Assembly (NCBI GenBank): GCA_013298865.1
Contig: JAAFJL010000040.1
Location: 1-34,400 of the forward strand
From: Cytophagales bacterium
Lineage (GTDB): Bacteria; Bacteroidota; Bacteroidia; Cytophagales; Spirosomataceae
Reading direction: 5' to 3'
DNA: 34,400 bases
The position numbers and the translations under genes are program-made. Shown here piece after piece: positions 7,469 to 16,764 of the stretch. The notes under the pieces are model-generated. The model worked only from the letters and a program-made list of their open reading frames with translations. It was not told the DNA's origin and made no database searches. The first letter of the stretch is position 1. Every line of letters begins with the position of its first letter.

Positions 7469-10400
7469 ATGAAAACCCTCTACATTACCCTCATTCTCCT
7501 GTTGGGAGAATCGGTTCTTTTTGCCCAAGACAAAAAACCTTTACCAGATTCTACTACAAACAGTCTTGCCTCAGTAAATCCCATCAATGGACTTTTACCG
7601 AATGTTACGCCCAAATCACCCAATGCAACGGCTTTAGGACGGTTTGATGAACACCCCGTTTCGATGTACACGGGTTTGGCAACCATCGAAATTCCGATTT
7701 TTGACATTGAAGCTGGTGGAATCAAAGTTCCTGTTAAACTTTCCTACCATGCTGGGGGCAACAAAGTTTCTGACATTGCTTCTTGGGTTGGGCTTGGTTG
7801 GAGTCTCCAATACGGTGGAACGGTCAGCAGGTCTATGCAGGGCATTCCAGATGAAAAAAATACCAATGGCAAAGGCTTTCTTTTTGGCTCTTTGGCGGTG
7901 GACATTAACGCTAATGCTGGCAATCCCAATTGTGTGGTAGCTTACGGAAATCTGGGGAATTTCGAGAACAATTTCTACGACAACGGAGCGGATATGTTCA
8001 GTTTTAGCCATTCCAACGGAGGCGGAAAATTCATGTTCCAAGCCAACGGACAAACCGTAATGATGCCCGACAATCGGACAAAGGTTAGTTACACCACAGC
8101 CCCCTTGCCCTTAGACGATATTACAACCTTCAAATTGGTGGACGAAAGCGGTTTCACCCACGATTACGCCTACCCAGAACTTGCTGAATACGTTGTGGGT
8201 GTAGGACAAACACCCGTCTTATTTCCGAGTACTTGGCACATTGCCAGTATCACGGGAACAGTGCCGAAAGACAAAGTTTTGTATAATTATCGGTCAGAAA
8301 GTTTTTCTCATAGTCTGGAAGATTTCTCTCAGCGAGTCACCGTGGTGGATTCTGGGGGCGTGAGTGGTTCTTATACTTTGCCCAGTCCTGGAAGCGTAGC
8401 CGCCAGAAATTACAACAATGTTCGTTACCCAACAGAAATCATTTTCCCGACGGGGAAAGTAGTTTTTGTCCCAGAGAAATCTGACCGAACTGACATTCCG
8501 TACAGCTCTAAGGCATTGGACAAAATTGAGATTTACGGGTATAATGTTGCTACGAATACTTACGACCTCATCCGAACGGCAGACCTTTACCAAAGCTATG
8601 TGGCAGGGATTTTACCAACCCAAAATACCCGAATGCTCTTGGATTCGGTGGTGATGAAAGACAAATCAGGCACGAGGATAAGTTCCTATGCCTGTGAATA
8701 CAACACGACTATCAAACTCCCTAATTATCAGTCATTTAACAAAGATTTGTGGGGTTATTACAACGGACAAAACAATGCGGATTTGATTCAGCAACAGCAG
8801 GTAAACTTCAATGGTGGTACGAATAACCTGACGATTGGCTCTGCCAATAGAAACGTTTTTCCGTTTTATACCCAAGCCTTGATGTTGAAAAAAATGACCT
8901 TCCCGACGGGCGGATATACCACTTTTGAATACGAAGCCAATCAGTATTTAGTAGGCTCAGTCCTGACGAATGCGGGTGGATTGAGAATCAGACAAATTAT
9001 TTCCTATCCGAGTAGCTCAACCACGTTTGGAGCAATGTACAAAACCTACAAATACGGTGTTGCAGAAAACGGTGCAGGGCGTTTGGGGGCAAGATGGAGC
9101 AATATTCTCAGCAGTAATAGTCTCTTTAAATCATCGCAAAGTGGCTTTCATTATTTGCCACCTCTGTGTATTCCACGGGCAATAACAGTGACCAATTATT
9201 CGTCAAGCCCGACGGTGAATCTATTCGCCTCAGACGGTAGTCCCGTTTTGTATGCCGAAGTAACCGAGTATTCGGACAATGGCACTGTAACCAATGGGTC
9301 AATTGGCAAAACGATTCATAAATTCACGGATACCCACTTAGATAATTTGGTCACGGTGGGGACAAGTGGGATATTCCATACCGAAAGTTTTGACTGGGAC
9401 AGGGGGCAATTGATTGAAAAAACCTCTTACGGAAACGATGGCAAAAAGAAACATAAAGTCCTGACAACCTTTAACTTAGTGAGCAATAGTTCTGCCATTG
9501 CCATCCGAAAACTGATTTACCGCCAAAGCATTGCTACGGGTGTGCAGTGCAATAGCAGTTGTGGGTATAATCCGAGTGTAGGCATCAACGGTGGTTTTCT
9601 CGTCCAAACTTGCAATATGCCTTTTGGTGTGAGCAAGCCCATCAAAACCGAAGAATTTATTTACGACAATACTGATGATACTAAGTTTGTGTTGAAGACT
9701 TCGTTGACCAATTATGAGACCACTAACCTGATGCCCCGCCTGAGCCGTGAAGTTGTTAATTTTGGGGAAATCAGAGGGCGAAAATACTTCTATCCTTTTG
9801 ATTATCAGAATATTCCAGCCACTACCACGGGCGAATTATTTGCGATTAGAAGATTGCTTGAAAAGAACCAAATCAATGCTCCTGTCGAAGAGCTTTCTTA
9901 CCTCAAAGGTTCAATAGCTGCTACGGATTCGTTGATTTCTGGGGCGAAACTGACCAGTTTTTTCAGTAAAGAAAATAATTCTTCGGGAACTTTCAAGAGC
10001 CTTTTTGTAGCACCCCAAAATATTTATTTGTTAGAAAGTCAGGCGTTTGGAGCTTTTGGTACTACGCCCTACCAATCATCTTCGGCTTTGTACAATGCCT
10101 CGCCGAGTAGCTATACCAGCAACGTTCCTAAGCATGGTTTGTACGAACAAAAACTGAGTATAAATGCCTACGATTTCAACGGAAATTTAGAAAGTTATAC
10201 CATCACGAACGGCAGAACGGATGTCTTTGCCTACCAAGATATTCCGCATGATGGACTAAGATTAACCTATTTAATTGCCCAAATTCAAGACGATGGTATC
10301 GGGACATTGAACCACTCGACAGCCTATAATTATACGATTCCGTTACTGGGATTATCCTCCTTACAAGCGGTAAACGGCACTTTTACGTATTTTGAGTACG

Positions 10401-13400
10401 ATACTTTTGGTCGCTTGAAGACCATCAAAGACCATAACGGCAAGGTTTTGAAGGAGTATGGTTACGATTTTGCCAATCGGAAAGTAACGGAATGGATGCC
10501 ACGGGTTGCTTTGGGTTCGGTGTCAGTGAATACCCCTGCCAATGATGCCCTGAAAACGGTTAGTTTTGTGGACGGTTTGGGCAGGGATTTACAGAAAATT
10601 ATCGTGAAAGCCGCTCCAGATTCTACCAAAGACATTGTGGGAAGTTCGGTCATTTATGATGCTTTCGGACGGGGGTATCAATCGTTTTTGCCTTCGCCGA
10701 GTCCTTCGGTTGGTGGGGCTTTGGTCGGTGCTTCGGCATTGCAAACGGCATCGAGTACTTTTTACGGAGATGCGAATCCTTTTACCGAAACTACGGCTTT
10801 TGATAATTCACCCTTGAACCGTCCGATTACAAACTTTGGGGCGGGTGCTGCTTGGCGAACCGCCAATAAATCGGTTTCGGTTCAATACAAAGTTGCTCCT
10901 GCCAATACCATCAAGCACTTTAAGGCAAGTGCGGGGGCGGTTTTCTACAATATGGAAGGCTTGCCGACTGTACCAGAATATTATGGGGCAAACGAATTGC
11001 AACAGAAAATCACGACTACCGAAAGAGGCAAGACTATTACGGAATACATTGATTTACAGGGGCGTACAATCCAAAAAGAGATAGAAGCCGATGCTGGACA
11101 GTTGCTTACTACAATTTATTGCTATGATTTATTCGATAGACTCGCCTACGTTTTACCCCCGAATGCGTATCAGCTTTTTACGGCAAGTAGAACTTCAATT
11201 TTAGACACAGAAGTCGATTTTCTGGAAGGAATTTACAGTTATAAATACGATAGAAAAGGGCAAAATATCCGCAAACATATCCCTGGGCATTCGGGATTTG
11301 AGGCAATTGTTTATGACCGTTTGTACAGAAATGTGATGAATGCTGATGTCCAAGACGATGCACAGGGTTATTGGCGTTTTCAGAAATATGACCCTTTGAA
11401 CCGCCCCGTAATGTCTGGTTTGGTTTTTTTACCAACAGGTTACAGCCGAGAAACCATTCAATCAGAATTTGATAGCCAAGTAACAGTTTCAGAAGCAAGA
11501 AATCCTACGCTGGGTTCGGGAGCATTTCGTTATCTAAATAACTCATTTCCAGCAAATTACAATCCAAGTTCAGACACCACCTACAACGCTACGGCAAACA
11601 CGGGACGCAATCTGAAAATGATTATGTACTATGACGACCACGCTTTTTTACCAAATAATTTCTATCTTTTTGACCCAAGCAACGCCTACGAAACCCAATG
11701 GACAAGCTCACCAAATAGTAAAAAAGGATTGCTTACGGGGTCTGTGGTGAGGAATGTGGAGAATAACACTTGGTATAGAAATGTGAGTTATTACGATTTT
11801 AAGGGGCAAATTATACAAGCTCATTCCCAAAATCATTTGGGTGGGATTGACCGTATGGAAACCCAATACAGTTTTACGGGGCAAGTGCTAAAAATGCGAA
11901 TGACCCACAAGAAACCAAGTGTAGCAAACATCGTGGAATTGTACGAATATAGCTATGACCATTTGGGCAGACGGAAATCTTTTAAGCACACAAAAGACGG
12001 AGTAACTCAGAATATTGCTAAGTATGAATTTGACGGAATTGGTCGTATGATTACTAAAAGAATCAAGCCAAATGAAAGTGTTAGTAGCAAACAAACGGGG
12101 TCTTGGAATAATGTAAGTACTTGGTTATCAGGAAATTTACCCACGGTTTCAGACCAAGTAACAATCAATACGGGGCATAACGTAACGATTCAAAACGGAG
12201 AATCAGGTTCAGCAGGAAAGTTAATTGACAACGGAATTTTGACATTTCAGCTAACAGGAAAATTGAATATGGGGAGTTATAATGGAGGGAGTTCCTTGCA
12301 AGTAATTGATTATTCTCATCACATAAGGTCAGGACTCAGAGGCATAAATTTAGACGCATCAGGGAATTTGACGAATAAAATTTTCTCAATGCGTTTAGGC
12401 TACGAGGATGCTAACTACTATGATGGAAATATAGGAAAACAGGAATGGAAAAGCTCGATTGATAACTTAACTCGTTCATATACATATACTTACGATGGTG
12501 CGAGTAGGATTTTGTCGGGCTTATATGCTGGTGGAAAACCGAATGAGAATTATAGTTTAGAGAACATGAGTTATGATGCGAATGGGAATATTCTGAGTCT
12601 TTGGCGTAAGGGAATGACTCAAAATAATACCTTTGGTTACATTGATAGGTTAAGCTACGTTTATGGCATGAATTCAAATAAACTTAATTCAGTAAGTGAT
12701 GCCGTTTCTGGAAATCTAAACACTGGAGATTTTAGAGATGGTACAAATTCTGGAAATGATTATGAATATTGGGCAGATGGTTCTCTGAAAAAAGACTTGA
12801 ACAAAGGAATCAGTTTGATTGAATACAACTATTTGAAACTTCTTAAAAAAATATTATTTTCTGATGGTAAAACTATTAATTATCAATATGATGCAAATGG
12901 TAAAAAGTTAAAAGAGACAGTTTCACCTGGTGATGTGACCGATTACACAAGTAATATGATTTACAAAAATAATTCATTATATCAGCTCTCATTTGGAGAA
13001 GGAAGGATTGTAAATGGAATTTACGAATATGACATTACTGACCATGTTGGGAATTTAAGAGTATCTTTCAAAGATTCATTGGGTATTGCTAAAATTATTC
13101 AAGCCCAAGATTATGAACCTTTTGGACTGGAGAATTGGACAAGTAAGTATGTGAATAATTCTAAAATTTCGGAATTCAAATTCAATGGGATTGAAAAGCA
13201 AAAAGAGACTAATTTATATATTGCTTCATTTAGAAGTTTAGATGCTCAGATAGGGCGTTGGACTTCCATTGATCCAAAACCAAATCATTCAGTTAGTTTA
13301 TATAGTGCAATGAATAACAATCCTATTCGTTATTCTGACCCTATGGGAGACACTTTAAGAGGTGTGAATGAAATATCCGCTCAAAGAATGTTAGCTGCAA

Positions 13401-14020
13401 TTAATAAAACATTCAGTGGTAAAAACTTAAGCCAATTAAGAGATTTATTCAAAGTAGGTAAAGATGGTAAAACTTTTAATGCTATTGGTAAGGATGACCT
13501 TGCAGGAGCATTAAAAAATGTAAAAAGCAAGGATGTCCAAGCCTTAGCAAAAGCATACTCTATTGCAATTAATCAAGATAAAACGCATACCGTTGAGGTT
13601 GTGAAAAGAAGTGAGAGTTTGTCCATAGAAGGATCAGGAACATCTGGATTCATTTCTGGAGAGGAAGTTGATAAAAGATCAGGGGGTGGGCAAAATCAAA
13701 TAAATGGTTCAGGTACATACTCAATAATTGTTATGGATTCCCAAGTACCAATTCCAGACTTTTTTAATCAATCGCAAGGCTGTTATGAAAGTTGTAATAG
13801 TTCTCTTGGAGAATTGATGTCTCATGAAATGTTAGGACACGGTTTGGGAAGAACATTATCATCTCCTAACTCCTCTCATGAAGACGCAATACAAATGACT
13901 AATCTATTTCTAAGGGTAATTGGTTCATCTGCTATATATCGAGACGGGTCTCAGCATGGACCTAAAATTAAATTAAATCAAGGTACTGCAACGGATATTC
14001 CAGATTATTTAAAAAAGTAA
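7469..14020 (+). CDS. Large Rhs-family polymorphic toxin with putative metallopeptidase tip
   Basis: A 2183-residue Rhs/YD-repeat protein with a Sec signal (residues 1-19, ending LFAQ). Residues of about 55-130 (MYTGLATIEIPIFD, WVGLGWSL) are the N-terminal module common to Bacteroidota Rhs proteins. A DUF6443-like region (FVDGLGRDLQ) lies at about 1020-1200. A G8/T9SS-type module (TGSWNNVSTW, VTINTGHNVTI) is inserted at about 1540-1600. The Rhs core (ITDHVGNLRV, YEPFGL, GRWTSIDP) ends with YSDPMGD at 1961. The variable tip (1962-2183) contains HEMLGH at 2119-2124 and a downstream HEDAIQMTN (E2138), suggesting an HExxGH zinc peptidase. G+C falls from about 53% (10501-10560) to 28% (13381-13440) by hand count, as expected for exchanged tips. 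The adjacent genes are immunity candidates. Confidence 0.9.
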   Translation: MKTLYITLILLLGESVLFAQDKKPLPDSTTNSLASVNPINGLLPNVTPKSPNATALGRFDEHPVSMYTGLATIEIPIFDIEAGGIKVPVKLSYHAGGNKVSDIASWVGLGWSLQYGGTVSRSMQGIPDEKNTNGKGFLFGSLAVDINANAGNPNCVVAYGNLGNFENNFYDNGADMFSFSHSNGGGKFMFQANGQTVMMPDNRTKVSYTTAPLPLDDITTFKLVDESGFTHDYAYPELAEYVVGVGQTPVLFPSTWHIASITGTVPKDKVLYNYRSESFSHSLEDFSQRVTVVDSGGVSGSYTLPSPGSVAARNYNNVRYPTEIIFPTGKVVFVPEKSDRTDIPYSSKALDKIEIYGYNVATNTYDLIRTADLYQSYVAGILPTQNTRMLLDSVVMKDKSGTRISSYACEYNTTIKLPNYQSFNKDLWGYYNGQNNADLIQQQQVNFNGGTNNLTIGSANRNVFPFYTQALMLKKMTFPTGGYTTFEYEANQYLVGSVLTNAGGLRIRQIISYPSSSTTFGAMYKTYKYGVAENGAGRLGARWSNILSSNSLFKSSQSGFHYLPPLCIPRAITVTNYSSSPTVNLFASDGSPVLYAEVTEYSDNGTVTNGSIGKTIHKFTDTHLDNLVTVGTSGIFHTESFDWDRGQLIEKTSYGNDGKKKHKVLTTFNLVSNSSAIAIRKLIYRQSIATGVQCNSSCGYNPSVGINGGFLVQTCNMPFGVSKPIKTEEFIYDNTDDTKFVLKTSLTNYETTNLMPRLSREVVNFGEIRGRKYFYPFDYQNIPATTTGELFAIRRLLEKNQINAPVEELSYLKGSIAATDSLISGAKLTSFFSKENNSSGTFKSLFVAPQNIYLLESQAFGAFGTTPYQSSSALYNASPSSYTSNVPKHGLYEQKLSINAYDFNGNLESYTITNGRTDVFAYQDIPHDGLRLTYLIAQIQDDGIGTLNHSTAYNYTIPLLGLSSLQAVNGTFTYFEYDTFGRLKTIKDHNGKVLKEYGYDFANRKVTEWMPRVALGSVSVNTPANDALKTVSFVDGLGRDLQKIIVKAAPDSTKDIVGSSVIYDAFGRGYQSFLPSPSPSVGGALVGASALQTASSTFYGDANPFTETTAFDNSPLNRPITNFGAGAAWRTANKSVSVQYKVAPANTIKHFKASAGAVFYNMEGLPTVPEYYGANELQQKITTTERGKTITEYIDLQGRTIQKEIEADAGQLLTTIYCYDLFDRLAYVLPPNAYQLFTASRTSILDTEVDFLEGIYSYKYDRKGQNIRKHIPGHSGFEAIVYDRLYRNVMNADVQDDAQGYWRFQKYDPLNRPVMSGLVFLPTGYSRETIQSEFDSQVTVSEARNPTLGSGAFRYLNNSFPANYNPSSDTTYNATANTGRNLKMIMYYDDHAFLPNNFYLFDPSNAYETQWTSSPNSKKGLLTGSVVRNVENNTWYRNVSYYDFKGQIIQAHSQNHLGGIDRMETQYSFTGQVLKMRMTHKKPSVANIVELYEYSYDHLGRRKSFKHTKDGVTQNIAKYEFDGIGRMITKRIKPNESVSSKQTGSWNNVSTWLSGNLPTVSDQVTINTGHNVTIQNGESGSAGKLIDNGILTFQLTGKLNMGSYNGGSSLQVIDYSHHIRSGLRGINLDASGNLTNKIFSMRLGYEDANYYDGNIGKQEWKSSIDNLTRSYTYTYDGASRILSGLYAGGKPNENYSLENMSYDANGNILSLWRKGMTQNNTFGYIDRLSYVYGMNSNKLNSVSDAVSGNLNTGDFRDGTNSGNDYEYWADGSLKKDLNKGISLIEYNYLKLLKKILFSDGKTINYQYDANGKKLKETVSPGDVTDYTSNMIYKNNSLYQLSFGEGRIVNGIYEYDITDHVGNLRVSFKDSLGIAKIIQAQDYEPFGLENWTSKYVNNSKISEFKFNGIEKQKETNLYIASFRSLDAQIGRWTSIDPKPNHSVSLYSAMNNNPIRYSDPMGDTLRGVNEISAQRMLAAINKTFSGKNLSQLRDLFKVGKDGKTFNAIGKDDLAGALKNVKSKDVQALAKAYSIAINQDKTHTVEVVKRSESLSIEGSGTSGFISGEEVDKRSGGGQNQINGSGTYSIIVMDSQVPIPDFFNQSQGCYESCNSSLGELMSHEMLGHGLGRTLSSPNSSHEDAIQMTNLFLRVIGSSAIYRDGSQHGPKIKLNQGTATDIPDYLKK

Positions 14021-14049
14021 TAAATAATTTTAAAAAAGCAAATATCAAG

Positions 14050-14634
14050 ATGAAAAAGGCAATCATTTTAATCCTTATTTTTTTAGGAACTATTGTTTCT
14101 GCAAAATCTCAAACCATTTTATCTGGGAAGTATAAAGATATAGACGGCACAAAAGTTCTGAAAATATTAGATAGCTTATCAAGCGTGGAACATTCGGGAT
14201 TAATCAGAAAAAGTATAGTACTTTTCACTATGGGAGTAGTTCCATCTGGAACAATATATATTGAAGATTCAAAGAAAGTAAAGTTGTATTCATTCGAGAT
14301 TAAATTTGATGAATTTAAAAATAGTAAAATAGTTTTTAATGATGCACAAGAAAAAACAATCATTGAGAAAATAAATAGAATTATCAAAGAAAAACCTATG
14401 ATGGTAAAAAATGCAATTTTAATACCTGATAGTACAAGATATTGGGAGTCATCGAATGATTTTAATATGTATTACTCTTATAATGAATCATCTCACCAAA
14501 CAAAGACGTTTTTTTCATACAATGAATTTATTAATAGTCAAAAAAATGAATTTCAAAAATTAATACAACTATTTTTTAATGCTCCATATTTAAAAAAAGG
14601 GGTTAAAAAAGAGTTATTTGTAATAAAGTATTGA
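14050..14634 (+). CDS. Exported immunity candidate 1a
   Basis: A 194-residue protein with a Sec signal peptide (residues 1-21, ending SAKSQ) that begins 29 bp after the Rhs stop codon. The family is not recognised. The mature part is lysine- and isoleucine-rich with a DSLSS motif, a PSGTIYI strand and a C-terminal FINSQKNEFQKLIQLFF helix, all with counterparts in the next gene, so the two are paralogues. Position right after a toxin tip, small size and low G+C like the tip are the standard context of a cognate immunity gene. The signal peptide suggests that protection acts in the periplasm. Immunity is inference from position. Confidence 0.65.
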   Translation: MKKAIILILIFLGTIVSAKSQTILSGKYKDIDGTKVLKILDSLSSVEHSGLIRKSIVLFTMGVVPSGTIYIEDSKKVKLYSFEIKFDEFKNSKIVFNDAQEKTIIEKINRIIKEKPMMVKNAILIPDSTRYWESSNDFNMYYSYNESSHQTKTFFSYNEFINSQKNEFQKLIQLFFNAPYLKKGVKKELFVIKY

Positions 14635-14713
14635 TAAAAAAAGACCCTTTAAGCCATAGAAACAATCATCACAATGAACCCTACTCGCTGAACCAGACGC
14701 AAATAATAAAACT

Positions 14714-15283
14714 ATGAAACAAACAATATTAATCTTTTTGTTACTTTTTGGAGGGAATCTTCATGGACAAATCCATGATTTTGCGGATTCAAGTACATTA
14801 AAAAATGATAGAGTTATTCTTTTAATTGATAGTTTATCAAAAACGAAACAGATTAACAGAATTAATGGTAAACAAATCATAATTTATGATTTCAGCTATA
14901 GTCCTTCTGGGATAATGATTTTTCATACTAAGAAAAAAATAATAGGTTATTTTTTAAGAAACAGTGGTAAAAACTTAGATATTATTAGAATACCATCCTA
15001 TCTTTTCCAAAAAAATAAAGAAAAGGAATTATTCCTATTTGATAATATTAGCAATGTTTCAGAAATTAAAACTATTAAAAATGATAGAATATCTCATGAT
15101 TTTTTTATTTATTATTATAATAATGATTTAGAAAAAAAAGAATTAGTTTTCTCTTTTTCAAGTATTTTAAATTCTGAGAAAAATAAATTTGTTGAGCATA
15201 TTTCTTTTCTTTTTGAATTATATACTTCTATTCCTAAACAGCTAAAAGTAGAAAAACATTTTGTTCTATCAAGTGTTCCATAG
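14714..15283 (+). CDS. Exported immunity candidate 1b (paralogue of 1a)
   Basis: A 189-residue protein with a Sec signal (residues 1-19, ending LHGQ). Its IDSLSKTK, SPSGIMIF and ILNSEKNKFVEHISFLFEL segments align with those of the preceding gene, which shows a diverged tandem duplicate. The ATG at 14714 follows an 80-bp gap. No family is recognised. Duplicated immunity genes often accumulate behind Rhs tips when tips are replaced while old immunity is kept, so this one may match a lost toxin. A structured repeat (15311-15398) follows and could terminate transcription. Confidence 0.6.
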   Translation: MKQTILIFLLLFGGNLHGQIHDFADSSTLKNDRVILLIDSLSKTKQINRINGKQIIIYDFSYSPSGIMIFHTKKKIIGYFLRNSGKNLDIIRIPSYLFQKNKEKELFLFDNISNVSEIKTIKNDRISHDFFIYYYNNDLEKKELVFSFSSILNSEKNKFVEHISFLFELYTSIPKQLKVEKHFVLSSVP

Positions 15284-15310
15284 CTGATTACGCTCTTTCG
15301 ACTTTGCAAT

Positions 15311-15398
15311 CCGAACGCTAAGGTTTTAACCAGAGTCGCCCAAACCTCCAAGCCAAGTTTATCTATCAAAAATAGATAGGCTTGGCTTTGTTGTTCTT
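15311..15398 (+). repeat. Structured module-boundary repeat, copy 1
   Basis: Bases 15342-15398 match 17505-17561 with two substitutions in 57, and weaker similarity (CCGAA-GCT, AGGTTTT) extends upstream. Two hairpins can form: AGGTTT/AAACCT, and AAGCCAAG/CTTGGCTT around an inner ATCTAT/ATAGAT stem with a CAAAA loop. The latter is followed by T-rich sequence, so it can act as a terminator. It lies between the first immunity pair and the orphan Rhs tip. Confidence 0.8.
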
Positions 15399-15422
15399 AC
15401 CACTTTTGGTAATGTTGATAAT

Positions 15423-16763
15423 TTGACTTATTCTTACCAAAACAATTCAAACAAACTCTCGAAAATTCTAGACGCAACAACTGGAAACACAGATTTAGGA
15501 GATTTTAGAGACGGCATAAATACAGGAGACGATTACGAATATTGGGCAGATGGTAGTTTGAAAAAAGACAAAAACAAGAAATTGTCTTCGATAACGTATA
15601 ATTATCTGAAACGTCCAGAAGTGATTACTTTTGACAACGCCAGAACCATAACAACAGAATACGATGCCAACGGAACGAAGCTAAAAAAGATAGATTCCAA
15701 CGGTGAAGTAACTGATTATGAGGAAGATGAGATTTATGTAAATGGTAATTTATACCAAACAAGCCACGATGAAGGACGAATTGCGAACGGAATATTTGAA
15801 TACAATATCACCGACCATAACAATGATTTAAGAGTAGCTTTCAAAGATTCAGCAGGAATTGCCGTACCAACCCAAAGCATTTTTTACGACCCTTGGGGCT
15901 TGACAATGAAGGGAATGCAGGTAACAAAAAATCCTGCTAACTTCAACAAATATCAATTCTTAAATCGTGAAACTCAGTTTGAAACTGGTTATATTGATTT
16001 ACTAAATCGCCAATATGACCCGCAAAGAGGACAGTTTACGAGCCAAGACCCAATAACAGACGGTCAGGAACATTTAACTTTGTACCAGTATGGTTGGAAT
16101 AATCCTGTGTTGAAACCTGACCCAAATGGTGATTGTCCTGATGGTGATTGCGGTGACGATGCTTCTTATGTTTTTGCAAATATTGCATTGACTATATTTT
16201 ATGATGTAACTCATGCTGTTGCAAATACAGGGTTTAGAATGGCAGGGTCTGACCTGAGAGCAACGTACCCAAGAGATGCAGACGGAAATCAAACTTATGG
16301 AGTTGATTTTATAAAAGTACCGAAACCAACAACAGTAAAAGAAGTTGGAAAAGAAATTCTGGCAACTGGCTTAGATTTAGTAGCTGTTTCACCCATGAAA
16401 TCTGGAGGTTCGGTTGGATTATTGGCAAAATCAAGTGAGACACAGACTGTGAGAGCAGCTAAAAATGCTGTTGGAGCAAGCACTACGAGTACAACAAGCA
16501 CAAGTCGTGCAGGGAAAGCTTTTACTCCAGCAGAGAAAGCTAAAGTTATAGATGCTAATGCAGCGAAAAATCAAGGTAAAGTTGTTTGCGAAAGTTGCGG
16601 AGTCACTACCACAAAACCAGCAAAATCAACAAAAGGAGTAACTCCTCCTAAAACAGATAGACAGATTGATCATAAGACTCCTAAATCTAAAGGAGGTGGT
16701 GGAACAGCAGAAAATGGACAAGTATTATGTAGAGATTGTAACCGTGCAAAAAGTGATAATTAA
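15423..16763 (+). CDS. Orphan Rhs tip with C-terminal HNH nuclease
   Basis: 446 residues are open from a TTG at 15423; no ATG start or signal peptide is visible. Residues 1-240 match the Rhs core of the large protein segment by segment (DYEYWADGSLKKD, YDANGTKLK, ITDHNNDLRVAFKDS, PWGL, GQFTSQDP), and homology continues in frame upstream of the TTG (TTFGNVDNL). After the PDPNGD junction comes a hydrophobic pre-toxin region, then an HNH nuclease at 387-446: C389/C392, DH at 416-417, N431, C436/C439. The catalytic set is complete, so the nuclease is probably active when delivered. It lacks the N-terminal export part and is therefore a displaced or silent tip cassette that could recombine with the full-length gene. 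Immunity genes follow at once. Confidence 0.85.
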   Translation: MTYSYQNNSNKLSKILDATTGNTDLGDFRDGINTGDDYEYWADGSLKKDKNKKLSSITYNYLKRPEVITFDNARTITTEYDANGTKLKKIDSNGEVTDYEEDEIYVNGNLYQTSHDEGRIANGIFEYNITDHNNDLRVAFKDSAGIAVPTQSIFYDPWGLTMKGMQVTKNPANFNKYQFLNRETQFETGYIDLLNRQYDPQRGQFTSQDPITDGQEHLTLYQYGWNNPVLKPDPNGDCPDGDCGDDASYVFANIALTIFYDVTHAVANTGFRMAGSDLRATYPRDADGNQTYGVDFIKVPKPTTVKEVGKEILATGLDLVAVSPMKSGGSVGLLAKSSETQTVRAAKNAVGASTTSTTSTSRAGKAFTPAEKAKVIDANAAKNQGKVVCESCGVTTTKPAKSTKGVTPPKTDRQIDHKTPKSKGGGGTAENGQVLCRDCNRAKSDN

Positions 16764-16764
16764 T

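Noticed and set aside
7402-7647. 81-residue plus-strand frame overlapping the Rhs start
   Set aside because: It overlaps the signal peptide region of the 2183-residue Rhs gene in another frame and has no recognisable features.
12411-12677. 88-residue minus-strand frame inside the Rhs gene
   Set aside because: Rich in Ser, His and Tyr as an antisense shadow of YD-repeat coding sequence; no start context or homology.
15423-16763. HNH homing endonuclease or group I intron
   Set aside because: The HNH domain is the C-terminal tip of an Rhs core with a following immunity gene, not a free-standing homing gene.
16666-16764. N-terminal extension of the DUF4265 gene to 16666
   Set aside because: It overlaps the HNH catalytic region in another frame, and the ATG at 16765 gives a full-length family member.
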